DNA of 60,000 bases from Antedon mediterranea (GCF_964355755.1 NC_092678.1:8034922-8094921), one strand, 5' to 3'; shown: positions 10,560 through 22,403, numbered from the stretch's first letter. Notes: generated by a model from the letters alone, not told the origin. Translations and numbers: made by a program.

Positions 10560-11389
10560 TGTAAGTTCACCGGCAACTAGTACTCAATGAACTTTTAAAA
10601 TGAACGGCACCAACGAATTTACTGGCTCTTTGTTTTTTATTTATTTCCATATAATTCTAGCATATTTCAGCGTTATTTCAACTTCTTGTCTTTAGCCGTA
10701 AATTACTGAAATTAAACATTAACAACATAACAATAATAAGCAATGTAGAATAAATCTACAACGATTATCACGGCTTCAAAGAAATACCGCATTCCTAGTA
10801 CAGAGTCCCAAATTGACCCTTGACCTTACATGCTCACTCAAGCGGAACGACAATATGGCCATCACATATTTCCTTGCAACGCACGTGCGATGAAATCATA
10901 GTACTTTAGGCAATAATACGGTGTCTATTCTAGGCTAAATTCTATATTAATAATAGTCAAATAAATTTCCGATACCCATCAATTACTTCTATAATGATTC
11001 TAACATTAGATGCATTATTCCATATCATGATAAATGGTTAAACAATAAAAGTATGAGCAATCTAAAACAATGAATAACTCTCAACTACTACTGGGGTGAA
11101 AACAATATCGCCGCCAGCCTCTCAATACGAGCGCAATCCAACAGAATGCTAGCTCCCGGTGAGAACTCCTTTGATATCATTATAATTAACATAAAGTAAA
11201 ACAGAAAAACATAATGAACCATGTATTACCGGTTCTGGTGTCGTAACCTTTTTACAACTTATTATAACTCTAAAATCTCGCGAAGACATTCGTCGTCAAC
11301 ACATCACATTCTTTCATCATGTCTGCCCAAAGGACCGCTCCAAGAGTGAGGGCGCTATAACTTTAAACTACTGAAGTCAATTCAGTACA
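10560..11389 (-). repeat. BEL-1 3' LTR
   Basis: The segment begins TGTAAGTTCACCGG and ends TTCAGTACA on the plus strand. The polypurine tract AAGGGAGCCA (minus strand) lies just inside, at about 11390-11400. Compared with the other LTR it has about 21 extra bases near 10693-10714, beginning AGCCGTAAATTACTG. Confidence 0.9.
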
Positions 11390-11878
11390 TGGCTCCCTTA
11401 AATTGGCTTTAAATTTACTACAAGTTAACATGAAGAACTTATTCATAAATCATCAACTTTAACACTGAGAGCATGGCCTCAACTACGATACAATTACTGT
11501 GTTACTTCATACATAGGTTTTCGCATGAACAAATCTCCTTTACCGTAGTAATGACACATATAAACTTTCAAATGTGTAATCTAAACAAGTATATATATCT
11601 ACATACAACAAACAGGTTTACAAATTAAAATGTCCAAAACAAATATCTGCTATAAAATTCTCCAAAGGCTCCTTGACGGGGACGATCCTTCAAACACAAA
11701 ATAATTATAATCAATGCTTATGATTATATACTAAATTGAAAGTGACTGTCCTTGGGTAGACTGCCCTCGAGTCACTATAGGGCTTTATTCTGGCCCTTTC
11801 ACTAACAATAGTTAATAACATTAAATCATAACTCATCTGAAAATGGCAACACAATAACAATAGGCGTGCATGGTGTCT
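11390..11878 (-). other. BEL-1 region between the pol stop and the 3' LTR
   Basis: About 490 bp carries no significant frame. At the LTR edge it holds the purine-rich primer tract (minus strand AATTTAAGGGAGCCA). It is taken to be the 3' untranslated part of the element. Confidence 0.6.
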
Positions 11879-14800
11879 CTATTCTTGGCTAGCAGGAACA
11901 AGTAACACTAACTTCGTGATCGGTCTTTCCAGAATGGATTTTCTACGTCCTACATACACAGACACCTTTCTCACAAATCCATCGCTACTTGGAATCGTTT
12001 CAACCACCTTTGCAAGTTCCCACTGGTTTATCGATAGGTTTTCATCATACAGCAAAACAACGTCACCTACTTTCATATTTCTTTCTTTTCTTGTCCACTT
12101 CTGTCTGTACTGCAGACTGGCAACATACTGCTTCCTCCATTTACACCAGAATACATCTGCTAGGTGCTGAACCCTTCTCCATTGTTTTCTGCTGAATTTG
12201 TCTGTGTGGCCAAATTTATCTGGTGGAGAATGACAGTGTTCTTCATTGTTAAAAGGTGAGCTGGAGTCAAGGGTTCTTGAGAGACATCTGTAGTCGTTGT
12301 CAGTGGCCTGCTATTAATCACAGCTTCAACCTCTGTCATGAAGGTTGTTAACATTTCATCGTTTAGCATACATGGATTTTGCATTAATAGCCCATCGAGC
12401 ACACTCCTGACGGTTCGGATCATGCGCTCCCATGCGCCTCCCATGTGACTGGCAGTTGGTACATTAAAAACCCAATCACAGTTATAGTTCAGAATTTTAG
12501 AATTCAGCTCAGTCTGGTTCATTTCCTTTAAGGCTTCTTGTAGCTCCCTACAAGCTCCAACAAAGTTTGTGCCTCTGTCCGAACGCAATTGTCTAACAGC
12601 TCCTCTTCTGCACAGAAAACGTCTAAACGCATTCAGAAATGAATCCGTAGATAAAGAGTTGGCAACTTCAAGGTACACCGCTATGGAACATAAGCAGGTA
12701 AACAATACTCCGTAGCGTTTCGCCTCTTTTCGTCCATTTTTCACGCCAAACGGGCCGAAAAAGTCTACTCCACTATAAGTGAATGGAGGAGATGGTTCGA
12801 ATCGATCTTGAGGTAAGTCTGCCATTCGTTGAATTTCAGTCTTTCGTCGAAGTCGCCTACACGTCACACCATCATGAATGTATCTGGACACCGCTGATAC
12901 ACCGCCAATGATCCAGTATCCCGCTGACCTGATGGCATTCAGTGTTATGCCACGGCCTTGATGATGGTTCTTATCGTGGTAATGTCTAACTAGCAGTCTG
13001 GTAACTTCGCACTTTGATGGTATTATAAGTGGGTGCTTAATTTCATCTGGGAGACTGCTTTTCTTCAAGCGCCCACCAACACGAAGCAATCCTTCTGCAT
13101 CAGTCACTGGGTCTAATTTCTCCAGTTTCGATAAGTCGGCTAACTCGTTGTGTTGAGCTTCCTTAATTAATAATTTCTCAGCTTTTACCACATCTTCAAC
13201 TGTCAATTCACTTGATCTCTTCCATCCTCTTAGTTTGTAGAAGAATACTAAACATCTTGCGAAAACTCTCCTTACCCTGTTCCAATTCGAGTTTCGCTGT
13301 AGGACTGCTGAAATTATGTCTGCCTTCACACGTACAGCAAACACTTTAACTTGTTTAACTTCGACGTCATCAGCAACAGGAGTGAAGTCTATATCTTCTG
13401 TGCGCAGTTCCTTCTCAAGCAGGAACTTGGGACCCTGCTACCACATTTCACAATCCCTCAGCTTCTCAATGTCCATACCTCTTGAGGCTATATCAGCTGG
13501 GTTGTTACTACTGGATACATAATTCCACTGTCCTGGTTGACTTCCGTTGCGTATTTGTTGTACCCTATTTGCAACAAATGTGTGAAATCTTCTCGCCTCA
13601 TTATTAATGTAGCCAAGTACTACTTGGCTGTCCGTCCAAAAATATTCTGCCAGGTTCTCATACTCCAATTCATTTCTCAGAATAGCTGCAATTCTGACAG
13701 ACAATGTAGCCGCAACTAATTCCATCCTTGGCATGGTCATGACCTTCAGTGGTGCTACCCGACACTTACTAAAGAGTAGACAGCATTTGACGTTGTCCTG
13801 ATCATCGATCATTCTTAAATAGGAACATTGACCATAACCTACTTCGCTGGCGTCACTGAAATGATGCACTTCATATGTTTTGACGGTAGAAGGTTCACAT
13901 GGCTTGTAGCATCTAGGAATATGTATATCCTTCAAGTACTCCAACTGCTTCTTCCAGCTAAGCCATTCCTTCAGTGTCTCCTAATCAATCTGATCGTCCC
14001 AGTTGGATCCTCCAGCACACACCCTTTGCAAAATGCGTTTTCCTACCAAAATGTATGGTCCCACGAAGCCTAAAGGGTCGAAAATGGCACTGACGGTTGA
14101 TAGTATCCCCCGCCGAGTTGTTGGTTTTCCCATGTGTACGGATTCAAATGTAAATACGTCTTCGGTGGCATTCCATAAAATGCCTAACGTGCGTTCAGTA
14201 GGCAAGTTACTCAAATCTAATTTATCAACCTTCGTGGCTATGGACTCGGTTGGCAATGCTTGCAACACTTCTGGTGAGTTAGATGTAAATTTGTGTAATC
14301 GAAAGCCTCCATCTTTCAGCATTGCAGCAGTCCTTGTTATCAGGCTTATGGCTTCACCGGGAGTAGGAACGGAACTCAGGCCGTCATCAACATAGAACCC
14401 AGATTTCACAAACTTAGCTGCATCCTCTCCATACACATTCTCAAAAATGTCAGCCGCCTTCTTTAGGGAAAAGTTTGCACACCCAGGTGATGACTTAGCA
14501 CCAAAAACATGTACCTTCATTCTGTACTCCATTGGTTCTTCATTTATGTTTCCATCCGGCCCCCACAGAAACCTTAAAAAGTTGCGGTCACTGGGTTTGA
14601 CCAAGACCTGGTAAAACATGCCTTCAATATCCCCCAAAAGAGCAACATGTTCCTTCCTGAAGCGTAGGAGCACCCCTATCAGACTGTTAGTCATATTTGG
14701 TCCTTGGCTGAGCAGGTCATTTAGTGACACGCCTTGGTGTCTGGCAGCACAATCCAGTACCACCCTCAGCTTATCTGGTTTCCTGGGGTGGTAAACCTCA

Positions 14801-15291
14801 TGATGTGGTATATACCACGCTGCTATTGCCTTCTCATTTTCGGGCACCTCCTCTGCTTGGCCTTCCTCTATTATTTTCTTCATGAACAACTTGTATTGTT
14901 CGGCATACTTGGGATTCTTCATCATTTTCCCTTTCAATTGTTCCAGTCTTCTCCTTGCTTGGAACTTGTTGTCAGGCAATATAGGATTTTCAACCTTGAA
15001 TGGTAAAGGTATTTGAAACTTACCATTAACCATCTCAACACCATCATTCAATGTCTTAAGAAAACTTTCATCTTCAATAGACATAGACTGGGTCCGTTCA
15101 GCTTTTTCAATAAAATCGGCTTCAAACAGATCCAGTACTTCCTTGGTAGTTGTTTTAAATGAAAAGTGTGTTTTGTTGACTGTTTGCCTCTTGCTCAGCT
15201 TAGTTACGCCTAATATGCCCCATCCCAAGGAGGTCTTTACAGCATAGGGGTCATTGTCGTTTTCACCATGGAGTACTTCCTTTGGCATCAA
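11879..15291 (-). pseudogene. BEL-1 Pol: RT, RNase H, integrase and C-terminal domain, damaged
   Basis: Read from 15291 downward, one frame runs through the RT (LRVVLDCAARH, LLGDIEGMFYQV, FYVDDGLSS), RNase H (HHFSDASEVGYG, YFWTDSQVVLGY, NNPADIASRG) and integrase (SGVDFFGPFG, LRSDRGTNFVGA, GGAWERMIRTV). It is broken by in-frame TAG codons at 13981-13983 and 13438-13440. A frameshift near 12229 moves the C-terminal BEL domain (VGDVVLLYDEN, ending at 11879) to another frame. The integrase zinc region reads HDGVTC where the family normally has a second cysteine, so one zinc ligand is probably lost. The upstream part of the polyprotein lies beyond the LINE, at 19780-21524. Apart from these lesions the domains are complete and in BEL/Pao order. 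Confidence 0.92.
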
Positions 15292-15637
15292 TGCTGTTGA
15301 ACAATTATTTCATTTCATTTCATTTCATAATAACATTTATTTCCTTCATAATATACAAAATAAATAATATAATACACAAAATTCATGACGAGAAGAAAGA
15401 TAGTTAAAACAATACAATTTTTTTTTCTCATCTTTAACATGAATAAAACAATATTATGAAGGAGGCACAATTTCTAAAAAGCAAAAGCTTGTGTTGAAAG
15501 TGCCTGAACAAAACAAAAAGTAACTAAAATCAAATTAGTAAATAATAGTAAATGGTATATAGGAATAAAGTAATTACCATGACGGAATATGAAAACAATA
15601 AAAAAACTGATACCTAGAATATAACTAGTTAATTAAT

Positions 15638-18600
15638 TTACTTTTGTATTAGATATTGTTTAGTGTTAAAGACGAAGCTATGTTTGTTTGCAGAAGTTGT
15701 AATTTTGTTAGGAAGTGAGTTCCATATCTTGGGTCCAGTAAATCTAATATTATGTTGAAAAGAAGTCTTTTTATGTTTAGGAATATGAAGGTTATTGAGG
15801 ATTCTTGTGGAATAGCCGTGAAATTCATAATTGGGAGAAAACATATCGCGTAAATGAGATGGAAGAAGAGCATTTTGGCTTTTGTAAATAAATAAACATT
15901 GTTGGAAAATATTAATATCTGTTAATTTTAATAATTTGAGAGAACGAAATAAAGGATCTGTACTAGTTCTAGGTGAAACATTCGAAATTATTCGAATGAT
16001 TTTCTTTTGTAGTATTTGAAGTTTATTTAAATTAGATGGGAATGTGTTACACCAAACGATATTGCAATATAAAAGATATGGCAAAACAAGGGAGCAGTAG
16101 AGTGTTCGGAGAATATGATGTGGAAGAAAAGATGCCAGTCTACAAATTATACCAATATTTTTTGAGATTTTGTTTTCTGTCTCAATAACATGGGTTTTCC
16201 ATGTCAGACGACTATCAATGGATACACCCAAAAATGTTGCATGATTGACCATGGGGAGAACAGAACCATTTAGTTTAATTTGCAATGGACCTAATTTAAT
16301 CGGCATCGTACTACTTCTAAACAAAACATAGCTGCACTTTTTTAGATTTACAGAAAGGCTGTTTGCCAGAAACCATTCGGATACATTAATTAAACTTGTA
16401 TTTACAGTGTTAAATAACGACTCTAAGTGTCGATTTTTACAGATTAGTGTTGTGTCATCTGCATATAAAAAGTAAGATAAAGATACTGACGAATTGTAAA
16501 TATCATTCACATATAAAAGAAACAGAAGAGGACCTAGTAATGAACCTTGTGGTACTCCACAGGTAATAGGCAAATAGTCAGATTGGGAATCACAAAACTT
16601 GGTACATTGGTAGCGGTTAGATAAATAGCTCTTAAATAAATTGAGAGGAACACCGCGAATACCATAGTGATACAGTTTTGAAAGAAGAATGGGATGGTTA
16701 ATGGTATCGAATGCTTTCGATAGATCGACAAAAACACCAATTGCAAACTCATCATTTTCAAATGCATCTATTATTTCATTGGACAAATCAATTAAGGCCA
16801 TTGCGGTATCAAAATGTTTGCGAAATCCAAATTGCTTATTGAATAGAATATTATTTTTTTCCATAAAGGCATAGGTTCTATTATAGATAATTCTTTCTAA
16901 TATTTTAGAAAATAGCGAAAGGACTGAGATCGGTCGGTAATTAGATAAAGTGTCCTTTTTTCCTGCTTTAAAGATGGGAGTAACTCTTGCCAATTTCAAT
17001 TTATTTGGAAAAACTCCTTTTGTTAAAGACAGATTAAATATGTGACATAGAGGTTTAACCAAAAGGGAAATTGATTGTTTAATAACTTTTGGACTGAATT
17101 CATCAAGTCCTTGCGCTTTATTAGTTTTAAAACATTTGACAATATCTATAATTTCTGTATCAGACACTGGACACATAAATAAAGAGTTTAAAGTAGGTAA
17201 GGGCAAATACGTTTTAAAATCAGATTGATCGGTTGGCAATTTTTTTGAAAGAGTTGGTCCAATTTCGACAAAAAACTTATTGAATTCATTTGCGATTTGA
17301 GACGGGTCTTCAATGGATTCACCATTATTGCCTGTTAGAACAACTTTCGTATTCAAATTCGGAGACCTTTTAATCAAGGAGTTAATTACGCGCCAAGTAC
17401 CTTTAATATCATGTTGACATTGAGTGAATCTGTTTTGATAGTATTCGGTTTTAACACGTTTAATAAGTGAATTTAAGGTATTACGGAATTTAGTGTATTT
17501 TATTTTATTATGATTGGTAGGATTATTTAGGTATTTAGCATATAACTTGTGTTTATATTTAGTAGATTGCAACAGACCATTTGACATCCAAGGTTTTAAT
17601 TTTGTGTTTTTTTTACTTTGCGTAATCATTGGAAAATGTTTATTATATAAAAGTTTTAATTTAGTTTCAAAAGTATTATAAGCTTGATTAGGTTCTTGCA
17701 ATAAGTTCACATCGTTCCATGTTATTACGCTAAGCTCTCGTTTAAATTGTTCGATGTTATTTTCATTAATTTTCCTAAAAGGTTTATTTGGAGGTCTACT
17801 GACTGCTTGATTATTTTTGTATGTTAAGGTAGATATAGAAAAAACAGGTAGGTGATCGGAAATATCGCAATAGAGCTGACCACTAGCGAGGTGTAAATCA
17901 GGCTGGTTGGTTAATATGTTATCAATAAGAGTAGCACTATTTGATGTTATCCTAGTAGGTCTAAGTATTAGCGGTAAATAAAAGTTGCTAAAAAGAGTGT
18001 TTACAAAATTGTTAGTTGTGGTTTCATAAGTATATTGCAAAATATCTATATTGAAATCACCCAACAGATATACCAGCTTATTTTCAGTTGAAAGAGTATG
18101 AAGTAGGTTATCTAGGATATCATTGAATGCATTGATATTCAAAGACGGAGCACGATAGATTGTTCCCACGATGATATTTTTCCCATGTATCTGTTCTATT
18201 TCAATAAATATCGATTCACATATTGATTCATCTGTTGTTAAATCATTACGGACAGTAACTGATACATTGTTTCGTACGTACAGGGCTACGCCACCACCCG
18301 CCTTAGATTTCCTATTTCTAGAAAAAATATTATAACCCGGCATATCTGTTAGGGGATTATTGTCAAACTGTAGCCAAGATTCAGTAATAGCAATAACATC
18401 AAAGTCAAATTCAAGAGTAAGAAGAAAACGTTTTAAAGAATCCATCTTGCCCAAGAGACTACGTGTATTAAAATGGATAGTAGACAAAATATTTTTATCA
18501 TTGTTATGCTTAGAGAAATTCTCTGAGAATGTTTCTGGATCAAAATAATTAGATTCATTTAAACTAGCATAAACTTGAGAATGTGGATCAACATTTTCGT

Positions 18601-18670
18601 TAATATTCATGTTCTCGTATGCCACAAAGGGGTTAAATTTCACATCAGTTGTAGGGTTGGATTGGCACAT
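15638..18670 (-). CDS. LINE ORF2: AP-type endonuclease plus reverse transcriptase
   Basis: This intact frame of 1010 codons encodes the enzyme that nicks the target and copies the LINE RNA. The endonuclease occupies about residues 60-280, with catalytic-type N68 (HFNTRS), E97 (AITESW), GDFN at 204-207 and ISDH near 270-273. The RT spans about 480-780, with NYRPISVL, FVDLSKAFD, CGVPQGSLLGP and YADD near residue 737. A C-terminal region with YCSLVLPYLLYC and 'WNSLP' near the end is typical of the CR1/L2 group. All catalytic motifs are present and no stop or frameshift is seen. ORF1 lies about 350 bp upstream. Confidence 0.93.
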   Translation of the reverse strand: MCQSNPTTDVKFNPFVAYENMNINENVDPHSQVYASLNESNYFDPETFSENFSKHNNDKNILSTIHFNTRSLLGKMDSLKRFLLTLEFDFDVIAITESWLQFDNNPLTDMPGYNIFSRNRKSKAGGGVALYVRNNVSVTVRNDLTTDESICESIFIEIEQIHGKNIIVGTIYRAPSLNINAFNDILDNLLHTLSTENKLVYLLGDFNIDILQYTYETTTNNFVNTLFSNFYLPLILRPTRITSNSATLIDNILTNQPDLHLASGQLYCDISDHLPVFSISTLTYKNNQAVSRPPNKPFRKINENNIEQFKRELSVITWNDVNLLQEPNQAYNTFETKLKLLYNKHFPMITQSKKNTKLKPWMSNGLLQSTKYKHKLYAKYLNNPTNHNKIKYTKFRNTLNSLIKRVKTEYYQNRFTQCQHDIKGTWRVINSLIKRSPNLNTKVVLTGNNGESIEDPSQIANEFNKFFVEIGPTLSKKLPTDQSDFKTYLPLPTLNSLFMCPVSDTEIIDIVKCFKTNKAQGLDEFSPKVIKQSISLLVKPLCHIFNLSLTKGVFPNKLKLARVTPIFKAGKKDTLSNYRPISVLSLFSKILERIIYNRTYAFMEKNNILFNKQFGFRKHFDTAMALIDLSNEIIDAFENDEFAIGVFVDLSKAFDTINHPILLSKLYHYGIRGVPLNLFKSYLSNRYQCTKFCDSQSDYLPITCGVPQGSLLGPLLFLLYVNDIYNSSVSLSYFLYADDTTLICKNRHLESLFNTVNTSLINVSEWFLANSLSVNLKKCSYVLFRSSTMPIKLGPLQIKLNGSVLPMVNHATFLGVSIDSRLTWKTHVIETENKISKNIGIICRLASFLPHHILRTLYCSLVLPYLLYCNIVWCNTFPSNLNKLQILQKKIIRIISNVSPRTSTDPLFRSLKLLKLTDINIFQQCLFIYKSQNALLPSHLRDMFSPNYEFHGYSTRILNNLHIPKHKKTSFQHNIRFTGPKIWNSLPNKITTSANKHSFVFNTKQYLIQK

Positions 18671-19019
18671 TAATTATAGGTATCATAGATAATTTAAACA
18701 TTAGGTAAAAGTTAACAATAATATAATAAAATAAAAAACTAAATATAACAATAATTAAACATAAAACAATTCTGTTTAGTGCTGCCGTATTACTAATACA
18801 TAGGTAGCGTAAGCGTTGCACTCCCCGTGTATAAAACGGAGAATAATTCATTAGGTATGCAACCGGGTATGCAAAGGTATAATTTGCATAATGGTACGTA
18901 GCGGACATGCTTGGAATTTAAACAAGCAAAGCCAGGTTAAATATACTGACATTACAAAATGAAAGAAGGCAGAGAAAAAGAAACCATTCATATCCCAGTT
19001 CCTCAAAACACCGTAAAAG

Positions 19020-19709
19020 TTACTTGAATATATAGGGAGTCCCCGTAGAAGTTCGCCATTTACCAGCAGAGAATTTAAGTTTAGTTCCATTGTCATATAA
19101 AGCTTTAACTTGAAATTTCCATTTCTTCTTTTCTTTATAATCCACTAAGGTCAGATCATCTATCACGTAAAACTGTTTATCTTGTAAGGCAATATTCTTC
19201 TGTTTCATGACTTGAACTTTAGAGTTATAACTAAGTAGTTTAATTATGATGTGTCGGGGCCTCACCGGCAGTACAGGACCGACTCGATGTGCACGCTCTA
19301 TCGTTGGTATTTCACTAAATTCAAAGTTATCTATTAGAATGTTCCTGGCCAAGACAACACAATCCTCACCTGATTCTTCTTTAAGTCCCACAATTCGAAC
19401 GTTGTTACGTCGGCTGAAGCGTTCGGATTTGTTGGCCTCTAGTTCGAGCTTCGCAACCGTAGATGATAGTTTATCAACCGTTTGTTCGAGTTGACCAATC
19501 TTGTTAGCCTTGATAATATCGTTTTCTTCGAGTGCTGCGATTCTGTCCGAGTTAAATCCAATAGCTTGGTTCAAATCCTCTTTAATTTTTGCCTGCCCAT
19601 CTAATAATGATTTTAGGGAAGCATGTACAAAATTGTTAAAGTCCACAGGGTTGGAACAAGCACTTTCAATATCGGCTGGGCGAGAGCGAGTCTTGGGTTT
19701 GGTGGCCAT
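19020..19709 (-). CDS. LINE ORF1: coiled-coil RNA-binding protein
   Basis: The frame encodes 229 residues starting at an ATG about 77 bp inside the element. Residues about 40-100 carry heptad-like leucines and many charged residues (IAALEEN, IGQLEQTVDKLSS), suggesting a coiled coil. An RRM-like fold follows, with NNVRIVGL (102-109) and ERAHRVG (138-144), as in the L1-type ORF1 family. These proteins trimerise and coat the element RNA as a chaperone. The frame is intact. ORF1 of this type is known in several LINE groups, so it does not settle the clade. Confidence 0.85.
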   Translation of the reverse strand: MATKPKTRSRPADIESACSNPVDFNNFVHASLKSLLDGQAKIKEDLNQAIGFNSDRIAALEENDIIKANKIGQLEQTVDKLSSTVAKLELEANKSERFSRRNNVRIVGLKEESGEDCVVLARNILIDNFEFSEIPTIERAHRVGPVLPVRPRHIIIKLLSYNSKVQVMKQKNIALQDKQFYVIDDLTLVDYKEKKKWKFQVKALYDNGTKLKFSAGKWRTSTGTPYIFK

Positions 19710-19779
19710 GATGCATACACGCCGTGTAAATTGTAGTCAAATGAGGAGCGCTCGCTATACACGTCTTATCCTGAGCACG

Positions 19780-21524
19780 TCATTGATTGAAATGGCCAAT
19801 TATAAGACCGACATCAACATTCAGAAGAGGACTCAGCTCTTTCTTCATTCCTTGGAGATGTACCCAACCATTGGTTGCATCTGGTGTGGGGATTTGATGT
19901 CTGGACACTGGTATTTGATCTCGTGTGTATGCGGATGGTAACTGTATTGTCTTCTTTTCATTGAGGCCCTTTATCACCAAACCATCTATCTTTTTGGAAG
20001 TGACTGTCCCCTTCGTCAGCACAGTTGATATCTCTAACCTTATGTCTGCTCCTTTAGTATTCAATCCCTTGGCAAGAGCTTCCGCAATAAAACAGATATC
20101 TGATTGTTCATCTAGTAAAGCATATGTTATCTGCTGCTTATCCCCATACTTTATCCATACAGGGACTATGGATGAGCAGCATTGTTCATTGAATTGGGAG
20201 TTAGTACACAGGGGTGTGGACACCACCACAGGTATCTCCTTCTGGCTTGCCGCAACGAACAGATGTAATGTTGTCGGGTGATCCCCTTTGCAGACTTCGC
20301 ATGTCATTCGATGCCTGCAATCTCTCCAAATGTGTCCCTTCTTTAGGCAACCTCTACAGAGCCCCTTTGTTCTTACTAGTCCATCTCTTTCTTTCAACTC
20401 CATTGACTTGAACTTATCACAAACACTAACGGCATGATCTTCACCGCAACAGAAACAACCCTTCCGCCTCGACTGGGTAGCTTGAGTGCTGTATGACCTG
20501 GTCTTGTCCGACTTCTCAGACTTATGGCTGTCCTTAGACTTCTGGGCAGATGTCACCTGGAACGACGGATCATTACAAATCTTTGCCTCCTTGGCAATAA
20601 AATCAACGAATACCTTAAATGGCGGAAAGGAAACGTCTTTATCTGCCTTGTATTTAGAACCAGCGCCACCTTTCTTGCAGTCGGTATGACAGCTTTGCTA
20701 CTGCGATGTTCACTCCCCTGGCTGTGTCAAAGACTGCTAGCCCTGGCAGCCGCTTGTCCCTTTTTGCTGCTTCGATTTCACGTAGGAGATCTGGCATCTC
20801 CTTCATCTGCTTGTTTTCTTTAATTTTCGGGAATGTTTCCAACTTGCTAAGAAGTACACTCTCGAATTAACTCTGAAGCTCCATAATCTTCGTCCAGTCG
20901 CTCCCACATGGCCTTGAGTCCCTCTTCAGAATTGTCTAAATGGACAGCTTTCAATCTTAATATTGCCTTGTGGGATTCTTCACCCAACCACTTCATCAGC
21001 AGATCTGATTCTTCCCTGGCATTCAAGGACAGCTCTTTAGTAATAGCCTTGAATGTCGCCTTCCATGTTCTATAATTGATTGGGTCATCATCAAATTTAA
21101 TAAGTCCATTGCTTATTAAATCCTTTTTCATCAGAAACTTGGCGATGTTTGATTTATCTTCATCACCATCATCAGGCTTGTTCGCAGCTACTTGCGACTC
21201 CTGTCTATTTAGTTCGGCTAGATATTTTCTGCCTATCTGTAACCCTTGGGTGAACTCCATCAGTACAGATTCCATGTATTTCTCTGCTTCTTCGAATTCT
21301 GGGTCATCTTCAATAATTGCTACAAGAGCATCATGTACATGCTCAACTGCAGTTGAGGCACGATTAAGTCGTTCAAGCGCATGCTCTACAACCTCCTTCT
21401 CACTTTCATCCACTGTTGCTGCCTTGAGTACAATAAGAGCTCTGGTAAAGGCTCCCTTCTTAACCCTTCTGGCATGCTTCAGTTTGTCTATTTGCTCCGC
21501 CGTATCAGCAGGCATCTTTATCAT
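19780..21524 (-). pseudogene. BEL-1 Gag, zinc knuckles and retropepsin, damaged
   Basis: Gag begins at the ATG at 21524 and reads through a helical region and a DUF1759-like stretch (PINYRTWKATFKAI). A frameshift near 20860 and another near 20665 interrupt it. The frame to 19780 then has cysteine-rich zinc knuckles (CFCCGEDH, CRGCLKKGHIWRDC, CEVCKGDH) and a retropepsin-like core, YALLDEQSDICFI. The active site is D-E-Q rather than D-T/S-G; related D-D/E-Q variants occur in some BEL proteases as I recall, so this may not be a defect. The frame is cut by the LINE just after VGLIIGHFN and resumes as RT at 15291. Confidence 0.88.
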
Positions 21525-21585
21525 CGTACTGTCAGGCTTGGTTGACAGTATCTGTAATCAGGTTGCTTTAACAGCCGTAATTTAC

Positions 21586-22403
21586 TGTAAGTTCACCGGT
21601 AACTAGTACTCAATGAACTTTTTAAATGAACGGCACCAACGAATTTACTGGCTCTTTGTTTTTTATTTCTTTCCATATAATTCTAGCATATTTCAGCGTT
21701 ATTTCAACTTCTTGTCTTTAACATTAACAACATAACAATAATAAGCAATGTAGAATAAATCTACAATCAACGATTATCACGGCTTCAAAGAAATACCGCA
21801 TTCCTAGTACAGAGTCCCAAATTGACCCTTGACCTTACATGCTCACTGAAGCGGAATGACAATATGGCCATCACATATTTCCTTGCAACGCATGTGCGAT
21901 GAAATCATAGTACTTTAGGCAATAATACGGTGTCTATTCTAGGCTAAATTCTATATTAATAATAGTCAAATAAATTTCCGATACGCATCAATTACTTCTA
22001 TAATGATTCTAACATTAGATGCATTATTCCATACCATGATAAATGGTTAAATAATAAAAGTATGAGCAATCTAAAACAATGAATAACTCTCAACTACTAC
22101 TGGGGTGAAAACAATATCGCCGCCAGCCTCTCAATACGAGCGCAATCCAACAGAATGCTAGCTCCAGGTGAGAACTTATACTCCTTTGATATCATTATAA
22201 TTAACATAAAGTAAAACAGAAAAACATAATGAACCATGTATTACCGGTTCTGGTGTCGTAACCTTTTTACAACTTATTATAACTCTAAATCTTGCGAAGA
22301 CATTCGTCGTCAACGCATCACATTCTTTCATCATGTCTGCCCAAAGGACCGCTCCAAGAGTGAGGGCGCTATAACTTTAAACTACTGAAGTCAATTCAGT
22401 ACA
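21586..22403 (-). repeat. BEL-1 5' LTR
   Basis: The 818-bp direct copy of 10560-11389 has the same TG...CA ends. Just inside it (21573-21587) lies AGCCGTAATTTACTG, which matches 14 of 15 positions of the extra segment in the 3' LTR. The primer-binding site expected to start TGG (minus strand) is not evident next to the LTR. Confidence 0.9.

Larger units (their letters stand above)
15302..19786 (-). mobile_element. Full-length CR1/L2-like LINE nested in BEL-1
   Basis: This 4.5-kb non-LTR retrotransposon has a short 5' leader, ORF1 (19709-19020), a gap of about 350 bp, ORF2 (18670-15638) and a 3' UTR of about 335 bp. It ends in a GAAAT-type pentamer tail (minus strand; 15306-15330 on the plus strand). 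It separates the BEL-1 protease from RT. The only duplication I can defend is TTGAA (15297-15301 and 19787-19791). Both frames are uninterrupted, so this is a candidate recently active copy. Confidence 0.88.
10560..22403 (-). mobile_element. BEL/Pao LTR retrotransposon (BEL-1), minus strand, with nested LINE
   Basis: Two direct LTRs of about 820-830 bp (10560-11389 and 21586-22403) flank gag, zinc-knuckle, protease, RT, RNase H and integrase regions read on the minus strand. A 5-bp target duplication AATAT is present on both sides. The LTRs differ by roughly a dozen substitutions and a few indels by eye (about 1-2%), so the insertion is fairly recent. A 4.5-kb LINE interrupts it between the protease and RT. 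Frameshifts in gag and near the end of pol, and two in-frame TAG codons in pol, mean this copy is not functional by itself. Confidence 0.93.

Noticed and set aside
12795-12806. GGTTCGAATC as a tRNA B box
   Set aside because: It lies inside the BEL-1 integrase coding region and no A box or cloverleaf surrounds it.
20100-20140. Retropepsin D-E-Q active site as a novel protease
   Set aside because: I recall related D-D/E-Q forms in some BEL elements, so it is not clearly new; a family alignment would settle it.
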